DNA of 13,216 bases from JBMCLJ01 sp048615375 (GTDB taxonomy: Bacteria > Patescibacteriota > Dojkabacteria > JAOAGR01). The stretch covers positions 1 through 13,216 of the forward strand of contig JBMCLJ010000035.1 in the NCBI GenBank assembly GCA_048615375.1, given 5' to 3'. A program made the position numbers and the translations under genes. Each line of letters begins with the position of its first letter. The stretch's first letter is position 1. The notes below the pieces were generated by a model, which saw nothing but the letters and a program-made list of their open reading frames with translations, was not told the origin of the DNA and did not search any database. Of this stretch, positions 6,734 to 13,216 are shown piece after piece.

Positions 6734-6759
6734 ACTAGGGATTGACTTATGTCCCTGGT
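6734..6759 (+). terminator. hairpin between convergent DUF1704 genes
   Basis: ACTAGGGA (6734-6741) pairs with TCCCTGGT (6752-6759) in 8 base pairs, one of them a T-G that forms only in the plus-strand RNA, around a 10-base loop. It lies 15 bases after the end of the decayed plus-strand gene and overlaps the last codons of the minus-strand peptidase. No T run follows, so termination efficiency is uncertain. Confidence 0.3.
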
Positions 6760-8096
6760 AAATACCTTTCAACTACCTCAAGCACATAATCCCTCTTCAG
6801 TTCTTCTATATCTTCCGGTATGTAAAAACCTGCTTCTCTGAGCAATTCTAACTGGTCAGGGGTGATCTTGCCAGCGAAGAGATTGTACACATTGCCGCCC
6901 CGTTCTATGAACTCCCATATATATCTGTTGCCGACAAGATATTGGGCTATTTTAGTATGTACATGCCCTTTTCCCGGGTTGTGCATGCCCCGATGAAGCC
7001 GGTTCGTGAGCGTATTACGTATTTGTATCGCAGTTTTATCCTGCTCGATCTGCTCCTGTACACGGCATACAAGTAGAAGTTTCTGCTTCAATATATCAGG
7101 CTCAAACTCTATCCCAAGCTGTACCGCTATTATCCTCAGATAAAAATTAATTAAATTCGGCACATCAACCTTGCAAGATTCATAAAATGTTTGCTGTTCA
7201 AAGTACGATGCAATCCCCTCTTCAACATACAGGTTTTGAGAAAGATTATTCTCAAGCATTCGCAGTTGCCTGCCAGCTGCATTACGATTACATGCCCCTT
7301 GTTTTGCGCGAAACACATGCACAAGTATTTCATGTACAATAATCTTCGTTATCCGTTGCCAGGTGGTACTTGTCCTGCCTGGAACTCCAATTGTCCTTCC
7401 CTTTTCTACATAAAACAGTTCCCGGTGAGTATCAATTCTTGTCTTAATACCATGAAGTTTAATATGCCTGCAGAAACTTTCCAGAACCCTCCGTGTCTGC
7501 GCGGGCGACAAAGTGGTTCCAGGTAAGACTGAAGCGCGGCTTAATTTGTACTTATCAATGCTTTCCTTGAAATCCTGAGGAGTTGCATCGATGTGGGCTT
7601 GCTTCACTCCGTAAAATGCTGGTTTCGTGAGTTCATGAATATCAGGTAAAGAACTAATATCAGCGAAGTTATGTTCTATCGAGTAGGAGACAAATGCTAT
7701 AAACTCATTAATAAATTTTGTACGTGTAGTTACATTCGGCAGGGGATAGAGCTGATGAATCAGTTCAGTGACCCTGTTGTTACGAGTATACCCAGACAGC
7801 CGCAGGTCATACTTTGTCTGCCAGATTTTAATTCGTATTTGCAGCTCTTTAATTCTTCTACGATAATACTGCTGAATAAGGAGATTTGGCTCACGTTTTT
7901 TCAGTTGAGTAGAAATCCTGGATAACTGGTGAAACTCACTTTTGAGCCTTTGGCGGATATGCCTGAGCTTGCTTTTTGGTAGTTTCTTCCGGTCCCAGTC
8001 TACAATTCCCTTATCAAACTCCGAGACATACTTTTCAATTGTCGCGCTTAATGTTCGTATTCTCCTATTCCAGTAATAGTCGAGAGGTTTCTGCAT
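6747..8096 (-). CDS. DUF1704/MATCAP-family zinc metallopeptidase
   Basis: The 449 residues match the DUF1704 family, annotated in bacteria as a QEGLA-motif protein and related to the animal MATCAP tubulin carboxypeptidases. Key sites: IIVHEILVHVFRAKQG, with the zinc motif HExxxH at 255-260 (H255, E256, H260), and LYVEEGIASY (289-298), the counterpart of the QEGLA motif. The N-terminal 110 residues are basic and helical, likely a coiled coil (ESEF/LKKREP region); the C-terminal part has HRGMHNPGKGHVHTK and LFAGKITPDQLELLREAG. No signal peptide is seen, so it should act in the cytoplasm. It follows trxB by 40 bases on the same strand but also has a TATAAT box at 8103-8108 that would place transcription start at the ATG. 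Removal of C-terminal residues from a protein or peptide is inferred from the family, not shown. Confidence 0.87.
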   Translation of the reverse strand: MQKPLDYYWNRRIRTLSATIEKYVSEFDKGIVDWDRKKLPKSKLRHIRQRLKSEFHQLSRISTQLKKREPNLLIQQYYRRRIKELQIRIKIWQTKYDLRLSGYTRNNRVTELIHQLYPLPNVTTRTKFINEFIAFVSYSIEHNFADISSLPDIHELTKPAFYGVKQAHIDATPQDFKESIDKYKLSRASVLPGTTLSPAQTRRVLESFCRHIKLHGIKTRIDTHRELFYVEKGRTIGVPGRTSTTWQRITKIIVHEILVHVFRAKQGACNRNAAGRQLRMLENNLSQNLYVEEGIASYFEQQTFYESCKVDVPNLINFYLRIIAVQLGIEFEPDILKQKLLLVCRVQEQIEQDKTAIQIRNTLTNRLHRGMHNPGKGHVHTKIAQYLVGNRYIWEFIERGGNVYNLFAGKITPDQLELLREAGFYIPEDIEELKRDYVLEVVERYLPGT

Positions 8097-8102
8097 ACAC
8101 TG

Positions 8103-8108
8103 ATTATA
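8103..8108 (-). promoter_or_regulatory. -10 box adjacent to the DUF1704 start codon
   Basis: On the minus strand a perfect TATAAT ends 6 bases before the ATG at 8096. Transcription normally begins about 7 bases after the -10 box, which would be at or one base from the ATG, giving a leaderless mRNA. No good -35 is present at 16-18 bases (best TTCATG), and no Shine-Dalgarno sequence precedes the gene. Confidence 0.4.
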
Positions 8109-8136
8109 ACAAACTTATATTCCGCATGAAGGACAG

Positions 8137-9060
8137 TTACTCGTGTTCTGCCAAATACTTCTCAGCCTCAAGCGCGGCTTTACATCCTGAGCCTGCGGCT
8201 GTGATGGCTTGCTTGTACCGAATGTCAAACACGTCACCTGCTACAAATACTCCAGGAGTAGAGGTTACGGTCTCCGAACCCGGGACTGTTTGTATATACC
8301 CGTGATCATCGAGTTCCAGCTGACCTTCAAGGAAGTTTGTATTTGGATCATGCCCGATGGCTACAAACACACCATCGACATCAAGCTTTGAGAGATCCCC
8401 CGTGGCTGTGCTTTCAAGGGTTACTCTCTGTACTACAGTTTCTCCATGTACTTCTGTGATAACCGCGTTCCATACGACACTGATTTTAGGATTCCCGAGC
8501 GCGCGGTCCTGCATGATTTTACTTGCCCGGAATGCATCACGACGATGAATTATGTATACTTTTGACGCAAATCTTGTTAAAAAGCTGGCTTCTTCCATCG
8601 CGCTGTCTCCGCCTCCGACTACAGCAACAACCTTGTCCCGGTAAAACGCTCCGTCACATGTAGCGCAGGTAGAGACGCCTCTTCCTTTAAACTCTTCCTC
8701 GCTTGGAATACCAAGCCACCGCGCGGAAGCACCTGTGGCAACGATAACAGTTTCTGCTTCATATACCTGATCTTCAACAAATATTTTCTTAATTCCTTTA
8801 TCTGCAAAATCAACTTTTGTAGCATCCTTATCAAGTATCTCTGTTCCAAAACGTTCCGCCTGTTTCCGCATATGCATCATGAGTTCCGGCCCCATTATTC
8901 CTTCAGGAAATCCAGGAAAATTTTCAACCTCAGTTGTCATCATGAGCTGCCCGCCCTGCTGGTAACCAGCGATAAGCATTGGAGATAGTTCCGCGCGTGC
9001 AGCATAGATTGCCGCGGTAAGTCCTGCCGGGCCTGACCCGATAATTACTACTTTTTTCAT
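8137..9060 (-). CDS. trxB: thioredoxin-disulfide reductase
   Basis: The enzyme passes electrons from NADPH through FAD to thioredoxin, keeping cytoplasmic thiols reduced. The 307 residues contain, in order, the FAD-binding IIGSGPAGLTAAIYAAR (GxGxxG, residues 8-13), the redox-active CATC (132-135) followed by DG, the second Rossmann motif VVGGGDSAMEEA (148-157), HRRDAFRA (172-179), which contacts the NADPH phosphate, and the C-terminal FAD motif TPGVFVAGDV. The length is normal. The frame is open upstream to 9222, but the family always begins just before the GxGxxG motif, so the start is MKKVVIIGSG at 9060. It lies 19 bases after the DUF6624-like gene and 40 bases before the DUF1704 peptidase, so all three may share a transcript. 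No thioredoxin gene is in the window. Confidence 0.97.
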   Translation of the reverse strand: MKKVVIIGSGPAGLTAAIYAARAELSPMLIAGYQQGGQLMMTTEVENFPGFPEGIMGPELMMHMRKQAERFGTEILDKDATKVDFADKGIKKIFVEDQVYEAETVIVATGASARWLGIPSEEEFKGRGVSTCATCDGAFYRDKVVAVVGGGDSAMEEASFLTRFASKVYIIHRRDAFRASKIMQDRALGNPKISVVWNAVITEVHGETVVQRVTLESTATGDLSKLDVDGVFVAIGHDPNTNFLEGQLELDDHGYIQTVPGSETVTSTPGVFVAGDVFDIRYKQAITAAGSGCKAALEAEKYLAEHE

Positions 9061-9079
9061 AGGGGATATGATATCAGAT

Positions 9080-9643
9080 TCATCCTTCCAGTCCCATAGC
9101 CACCCTGCGGGCATGCAACGTTTCAGGCTCTTCAATAGTAGAAGTTCCTTCTGCATCTGCCTGGGTACCATATCGTTGTTGTTTTCCGGATTGTAGAGCG
9201 ACTTTGTCGTACAAACGGGCATACAGTGGACGGAGTATTGAGTGGTCTTTAAGTGACCGTTGCATCTCCAATAGGTATCGTTGCCGCAAGGTTCTTGCTT
9301 CAGGTAGATCCATGACGTACATGAGCAGCCAGTATCTTTTCACACTTGAAATACCAAAACGCTTGATATCAACAAAACCTGCTCGTTGAAAGATTGTATG
9401 AACCGTGGCTATGCTCTCTTTCAGTGTCACTGGCCTACGCTGGATAATAGCACTGAAGTCATTCTTGCCCAGCATCGCCACTTCATCAAAACCAGTAAAT
9501 ATCTTGGTAAAGTGTATATCAATATCTTTTTTAATGCGATTTATAACTTCTTGTGAGACAGATCTAAGGGCCTGCATAATATTCTTACGTGATCTATTAA
9601 ACCAAATCACAACGTGAAAGACAATTATGAAGGAAATAGACAC
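9080..9643 (-). CDS. DUF6624-like protein, function unknown
   Basis: The 187-residue product ends with SGKQQRYGTQ (152-161) and then EEPETLHARRVAMGL (171-185). This pairing of an RYGTQ motif with an E-P-E...RR...GL motif is what I know from DUF6624 family proteins, whose function is unknown. The middle part is helical and rich in charged residues. The frame begins at a GTG (9643), giving a short hydrophobic stretch FIIVFHVVIWF (5-15) that could be a membrane anchor; an ATG at 9577 would remove it and leave 165 residues. Neither start has a clear Shine-Dalgarno sequence. It precedes trxB by 19 bases on the same strand and is divergent from the GGDEF gene. The family call is from memory of the motif and moderately sure; that the gene is real is more certain. 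Confidence 0.65.
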   Translation of the reverse strand: MSISFIIVFHVVIWFNRSRKNIMQALRSVSQEVINRIKKDIDIHFTKIFTGFDEVAMLGKNDFSAIIQRRPVTLKESIATVHTIFQRAGFVDIKRFGISSVKRYWLLMYVMDLPEARTLRQRYLLEMQRSLKDHSILRPLYARLYDKVALQSGKQQRYGTQADAEGTSTIEEPETLHARRVAMGLEG

Positions 9644-9700
9644 ATTTCTACTTTACTTATTTTGCTGCTGTAGTATGCTTCTTCTACTGAAAGGCGGTTA

Positions 9701-11290
9701 ATGGTTGATAAAAACATCAGGACAGGCATCTATATCATCCTCCTTGTGACTGGAGTATTTTATCTTTCCTATGCAGGGTACAAAGAGGACGTCTGGACAG
9801 TAAGTGTTACTGCAGGTATGATAATTCTACTTCTAGCCGGTCTTGTAGCCAATATAGTGCAGTATGAGAAAGTCCGTTATGTTGTAACGTCTCTTGCGCT
9901 ACTTTGTATCATCGGATTAATAATTACGACTCCTTCTTCATTTTTTCTCCTTGCTATCGTGAGCGTTATTTTTTCGCTGACTTTGCTGGGAGTAGTATAT
10001 GCCGTACTTGGAACAGGAATATATTCTGTAGTATACACAGTACTGGCCTGGTACGGTATCACACAATTCAATTTTGTTCATGTACTCCTCGCAACAGCCA
10101 TACTAGGGATGAGTGTATATACCTCTGTTTTCCTGGAACGGCTGATTGGAAGAAAAGATTCACATATACAAAAGGTCGAAACAAACCTTGTTGACCTGCA
10201 AAAAATTCATAGTAAATCCAATAAAGCGCTACAGCAGATTTCCCAGCACGCTGATCAGATCCAGATTATCAATGAAATGAGTGGAGTGTTGCAATCATGT
10301 GTGTGTGAAGAGGAAGCATATATCGTAATTTCTGCTGCTCTTGGAAAACTATTTCCCCATGATCGCGGTGAAGTCTACGTGATAAAAAACGAAAATGACC
10401 TCGTGTATAAAGTAGCGTACTGGGGAGATGCTGTAGAAGCCAGAACCATACTTCAAACATCGGATTGTTGGTGCTTACGACGTGGTCATCCCCATGTGGC
10501 TATAGAAGAGGAAGGCGCCATGAAATGTGTGCATAATTCCACTCCGGGTTGCGATATCTGTATTCCTATGAGTGCCCAGGGTAAGTCAATCGGGTTCATG
10601 CATTTACGGTGTGGAGAGAACGACGAATCGCTTCGGCTCGATGTGGACAAAAGACGCAGAAGTTCTCGATACCAGCTGTGTGTAGCAGTAGCAAGCACCA
10701 TAGCACTCGCGCTTTCCAATATTGCCCTTCGTAAGAAACTCGAGCAACAGGCGGAAAAAGATCCGCTCACAGATGTGTATAATCGTCGGTATATGGAAAA
10801 ACAACTCTCGATTGAAGTGAGAGATACCCCGGAAATGGAACACACCGTAGGGATTATTCTGCTCGATATTGATTACTTCAAGCACTTTAACGATACATTT
10901 GGGCATGAGGCTGGAGATGTATTATTGCGAGAGATAGGTTTATTGCTCAAAAGATTGGTAAGAGAAAGCGATATTGTATGTAGATACGGGGGAGAAGAGT
11001 TTCTGGTTATTATGCCTGGCAGCGATGTGAAAGTGCTTAAGGATCGTGCAGAAGAGGTCAGGGATGAAGTGCAGAGGATGTCGGTATACTATAATAATTC
11101 ATATTTACCCAGCGTGACCGTATCGTGTGGAATTGCCGAGTATCCTTCTCATGCGGTTACTGTCGAAGATTTAATATCTGCAGCAGACAGCGCGTTATAT
11201 TTTGCTAAGTCTTCTGGAAGGAATCGAGTAATCATCGCAACAGTTGTGGAAAGCTCCAGGATTCCTGCTCTTGGTACAGGGATTCGATAG
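9701..11290 (+). CDS. membrane-bound GAF-GGDEF diguanylate cyclase
   Basis: This 529-residue protein should make the second messenger cyclic di-GMP from two GTP. The N-terminal 146 residues hold five or six hydrophobic segments (about 10-25, 35-52, 60-77, 80-104, 106-120 and 126-146). A helical linker (155-195) leads to a GAF-like sensor domain (about 190-345) containing several cysteines (DCWCLRRG, KCVH, GCDIC). The catalytic domain (350-515) starts with DPLTDVYNRRY and has LDIDYFK (metal aspartate D389), HEAGD, the active-site GGEEF at 430-434 and, exactly five residues before it, RESD (421-424), the RxxD inhibitory site for product feedback. All catalytic residues are present, so it should be active. 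AAGGCGG at 9691-9697 is a plausible ribosome binding site. The cysteine-rich GAF domain could bind a ligand or metal; this is a guess. Confidence 0.93.
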   Translation: MVDKNIRTGIYIILLVTGVFYLSYAGYKEDVWTVSVTAGMIILLLAGLVANIVQYEKVRYVVTSLALLCIIGLIITTPSSFFLLAIVSVIFSLTLLGVVYAVLGTGIYSVVYTVLAWYGITQFNFVHVLLATAILGMSVYTSVFLERLIGRKDSHIQKVETNLVDLQKIHSKSNKALQQISQHADQIQIINEMSGVLQSCVCEEEAYIVISAALGKLFPHDRGEVYVIKNENDLVYKVAYWGDAVEARTILQTSDCWCLRRGHPHVAIEEEGAMKCVHNSTPGCDICIPMSAQGKSIGFMHLRCGENDESLRLDVDKRRRSSRYQLCVAVASTIALALSNIALRKKLEQQAEKDPLTDVYNRRYMEKQLSIEVRDTPEMEHTVGIILLDIDYFKHFNDTFGHEAGDVLLREIGLLLKRLVRESDIVCRYGGEEFLVIMPGSDVKVLKDRAEEVRDEVQRMSVYYNNSYLPSVTVSCGIAEYPSHAVTVEDLISAADSALYFAKSSGRNRVIIATVVESSRIPALGTGIR

Positions 11291-11300
11291 CATACGCCAG

Positions 11301-11354
11301 CAATTAAACTGAATAAATATAACCACGCAGGAAACACAAGTTTCCTACGCGGTT
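11301..11354 (-). terminator. serS terminator
   Basis: AACCACGCAGGAAA (11321-11334) and TTTCCTACGCGGTT (11341-11354) form a 14-position stem around a 6-base loop. Read on the plus strand, two positions are A-C mismatches. On the minus strand these same positions become T-G wobble pairs, so the helix is complete only in RNA made from the minus strand. The tail that follows on that strand (ATATTTATT) is T-rich. This points to the end of the serS transcript, 15 bases after its stop. It may also work weakly for the convergent GGDEF gene. Confidence 0.75.
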
Positions 11355-11369
11355 ACTGGCCTCCGGTTG

Positions 11370-12728
11370 CTACTTTTTTCCTATGTATTCTTTTTTCATG
11401 TACGGTATCAGTACGTCCGGTATTTTTATACTACCATCAGACTGCTGATAATTCTCAATAATCGCAATAAGCATTCTGTCCGGAACTCCGGTGTCATTGA
11501 CAGTGTGGCATAGGCCTTTATTACCTTGTTTGTCGAGATATTTAATATTCATTCTTCGTGCCTGGAAGTCAGTTGCATTGGTGTTAGTACCTGTCTCCAT
11601 AAAGTCTTTTTGTCCTGGTAGCCAGACTTCAGGGTCGGCTTGCCGGGCTGACGCGGCATATCCACTGTCTCCTGTACATTTTTCAACTACGTGATAGGGA
11701 AGTTGAAGCGTCTGGTGCAGCCAGTGGTTGATCTCCAGGAGTTCCTCGTAGACTGCTTCACTCTGTTCTGGTGCGCATACTACATCCATTTCAAGTTTCT
11801 CAAACTGGTGGAGACGTTTTAAACCTCGGACATCTTTTCCCCAACTTCCAACTTCAGATCGGAAACATGGAGTTATTGCTACCATCTTGATTGGTAGCTC
11901 TTCTTTAGTAATTGTTTTATCAAGATAGAGTGCAAAATTTGATGGTTCTGAGCTTCCAACGAGGTACAGTGGCTCTTTCTCCTCAAGATATTGTGTACTT
12001 ACTTCATATACCTGGTCACGCCCTTCGGGAAAATGACTCGTGCCAAACAGAACTTTTTCTTTAACGAGTAGTGGCGGAACCACCGGAACAAATTCTTTTT
12101 CATATAATCGGTCAAGAACATAATCATGAATTGCTCTTTGGAGTTTAACAATATCACCTCGTAAATAAGTGAACCGGGTACCGGCAATTTTTGCTCCCTG
12201 CTGGAAATCAGTCATTCCTAAAGTTTCAAGGATATCCTGATGGTGCCTGGGTTCAAAGTCTTTATCCGCATGCAGTAACTTTTCCGGCATGAGTTCTGCG
12301 GTATCGTAGCCTTTACCAAGTTTGTTTTGAGGTATCTCACCTGTATCTGGTCTCCAGGCAAAGATTACCGGGTTTTCTGTATCATCTTTCCCTATCTGGA
12401 TGTCAGGAAAAGGGATATTTGGAAACCAGGAACCGATTTCATCCCGTTCCTGCTCAACACTCAAAAGCCGTTCTCTCAATTCCTGCTCTTTCTCTTTTAA
12501 TTGCCTTCCTTCATTCTTGAGCTCTTCGGTGATAGTGCCGCTTGAAAGGTCTTTTGCCAGTACATTTCTTCTCTGGTTTATCAACTCAATTTCCTGTGTT
12601 AACTCGCTTCGTATCTCATCCAGGGCGAGCCATTTATCTACGTCAGCTTTTTGAGTATCAGTTCCTTTATTGGCAATTAATTCTTTTACTTTTTCAGGTT
12701 TTTCTCTAATAAATTTTTGATCTAACAT
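11370..12728 (-). CDS. serS: seryl-tRNA synthetase
   Basis: This class II synthetase charges tRNA-Ser with serine. The 452 residues begin with MLDQKFIREKPEKVKE and an N-terminal antiparallel coiled coil (about 30-105, rich in Glu, Lys and Leu) that grips the long variable arm of tRNA-Ser. The catalytic core has motif 2 as CFRSEVGSWGKDVRG followed by LKRLHQFEKLE, the stretch DPEVWLPGQKDFMETGTNTN that leads to DFQARRMNIKY, and motif 3 as HTVNDTGVPDRMLIAIIENY. Motif 3 normally reads GSGLAVGRTL; here it is one residue shorter and divergent but keeps the essential arginine. The length is in the usual range. The small membrane protein gene lies 111 bases upstream on the same strand, and serS seems to have its own promoter at 12742-12771. 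Confidence 0.97.
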   Translation of the reverse strand: MLDQKFIREKPEKVKELIANKGTDTQKADVDKWLALDEIRSELTQEIELINQRRNVLAKDLSSGTITEELKNEGRQLKEKEQELRERLLSVEQERDEIGSWFPNIPFPDIQIGKDDTENPVIFAWRPDTGEIPQNKLGKGYDTAELMPEKLLHADKDFEPRHHQDILETLGMTDFQQGAKIAGTRFTYLRGDIVKLQRAIHDYVLDRLYEKEFVPVVPPLLVKEKVLFGTSHFPEGRDQVYEVSTQYLEEKEPLYLVGSSEPSNFALYLDKTITKEELPIKMVAITPCFRSEVGSWGKDVRGLKRLHQFEKLEMDVVCAPEQSEAVYEELLEINHWLHQTLQLPYHVVEKCTGDSGYAASARQADPEVWLPGQKDFMETGTNTNATDFQARRMNIKYLDKQGNKGLCHTVNDTGVPDRMLIAIIENYQQSDGSIKIPDVLIPYMKKEYIGKK

Positions 12729-12741
12729 GACTGTGTGTATT

Positions 12742-12771
12742 TGTATAAGAAATGTAGGGGTGCAATAGCAA
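12742..12771 (-). promoter_or_regulatory. candidate serS promoter
   Basis: On the minus strand TTGCTA (12766-12771) and TATACA (12742-12747) are separated by 18 bases, matching 4 of 6 and 5 of 6 consensus positions. Transcription would start near 12735, leaving only about 7 untranslated bases before the ATG at 12728, too few for a Shine-Dalgarno sequence. None is visible. Confidence 0.35.
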
Positions 12772-12839
12772 GAGTATACCCAATAAATAGATATTATCTG
12801 GAATATTGCTCTTTACCTTGTATGGATTTCGTGAGAAAA

Positions 12840-13085
12840 CTATCCCTTAGAGGTTTTGCGTTTTTTGATGATTTTTTTCGCGGCCCCCGCCATGGGGGAG
12901 AAAATACCACCGAATGTTGTCACGATGTTTACCACATGAGCGATTTTCTGTGAAATCGCCTTCGCGGTGGTTAGTGTTTCATTAACTTCATCTATCGATC
13001 GAATAAGCTTAATCAGCAGGATGCTGACTAATATAGTGATAATTACCACACTTGCACTTGAAATTATAAAAAATACGTCACTCAT
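12840..13085 (-). CDS. small single-pass membrane protein, unknown function
   Basis: The 81-residue product starts MSDVFFIISS and has one strong hydrophobic segment (about residues 4-25), then an amphipathic, probably coiled-coil helix with the pattern RSIDEVNETLTTAKAISQKI, and a very basic end (KKIIKKRKTSKG). Short proteins of this build, with an N-terminal anchor and a soluble helix, are reminiscent of DUF948-like proteins and are common in Patescibacteria in my recollection. No function can be given. The frame is open further upstream (to 13160), but ATG 13085 is preferred because a -10 box lies just before it and the extra residues do not look like a natural N-terminus. It precedes serS on the same strand. 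Confidence 0.65.
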   Translation of the reverse strand: MSDVFFIISSASVVIITILVSILLIKLIRSIDEVNETLTTAKAISQKIAHVVNIVTTFGGIFSPMAGAAKKIIKKRKTSKG

Positions 13086-13095
13086 AGTATAAGCT

Positions 13096-13125
13096 ATTAT
13101 AGTACAATCCTTTACTGGAATACAA
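13096..13125 (-). promoter_or_regulatory. promoter of the small membrane protein gene
   Basis: A perfect TATAAT (13096-13101, minus strand) stands 18 bases after TTGTAT (13120-13125). Transcription would begin around 13089, only about 4 bases before the ATG at 13085, so the mRNA would be practically leaderless. No Shine-Dalgarno sequence is possible in that space. Confidence 0.45.
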
Positions 13126-13216
13126 ATTGCAGTACCGACATCACGTAATTCTGCGTACAAATTTCTAAACGTAGCGCTGCAATGGAGCTTTTTGACTGTT
13201 CTTTACATTAAACAGT

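Noticed and set aside
7191..7526. A 111-codon plus-strand frame
   Set aside because: It lies opposite the DUF1704 peptidase zinc-site region, has odd composition and no recognisable motif; it is a shadow of the real gene.
9060..9222. A 54-residue N-terminal extension of thioredoxin reductase
   Set aside because: It overlaps the DUF6624-like gene in another frame, and the enzyme family begins just before its GxGxxG motif.

Overview
The window looks like chromosome of a bacterium with a streamlined genome, most likely a member of the Candidate Phyla Radiation (Patescibacteria). This rests on the divergent ribosomal proteins, an RNA polymerase alpha subunit that lacks its C-terminal domain, tight gene packing, few Shine-Dalgarno sequences, a seryl-tRNA synthetase with a divergent motif 3, and a small membrane protein next to it. 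The assignment is an inference by eye; no phylogeny was run. Stop codon use is standard: TAA, TAG and TGA all end genes, with no sign of recoded TGA.

Layout. (1) 2-2552, plus strand: the end of a ribosomal operon, rpsD (5' end outside the window), rpoA, rplQ, rplM, rpsI, with genes overlapping or a few bases apart. (2) 2678-2866: tRNA-Phe(GAA) and tRNA-Val(TAC), both with encoded CCA. (3) 3038-6718: an accessory cluster of three paralogous RimK-like ATP-grasp ligases (one on minus, two overlapping on plus), followed by a decayed copy of a DUF1704/MATCAP-family zinc peptidase gene. (4) 6747-9643, minus strand: a probable operon of a DUF6624-like protein, thioredoxin reductase (trxB) and an intact 449-residue DUF1704/MATCAP-like metallopeptidase. 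(5) 9701-11290, plus: a membrane-anchored GAF-GGDEF diguanylate cyclase. (6) 11370-13085, minus: serS and a small membrane protein. No mobile element, CRISPR array or rRNA gene is visible. No gene-free stretch exceeds 300 bases.

How the genes may work together. The most interesting part is 3038-8096, where peptide-bond-forming ATP-grasp ligases sit with two members of a family of carboxypeptidases. In animals, tubulin tyrosine ligase (an ATP-grasp enzyme) adds and MATCAP (a DUF1704 relative) removes the last residue of the tubulin tail. The bacterial locus has the same two enzyme classes side by side, so it could be an add/remove system for C-terminal amino acids on a protein or small peptide. 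The substrate is unknown. A second theme is expression: three minus-strand genes have -10-like boxes so close to the start codon that their mRNAs may be leaderless or nearly so.
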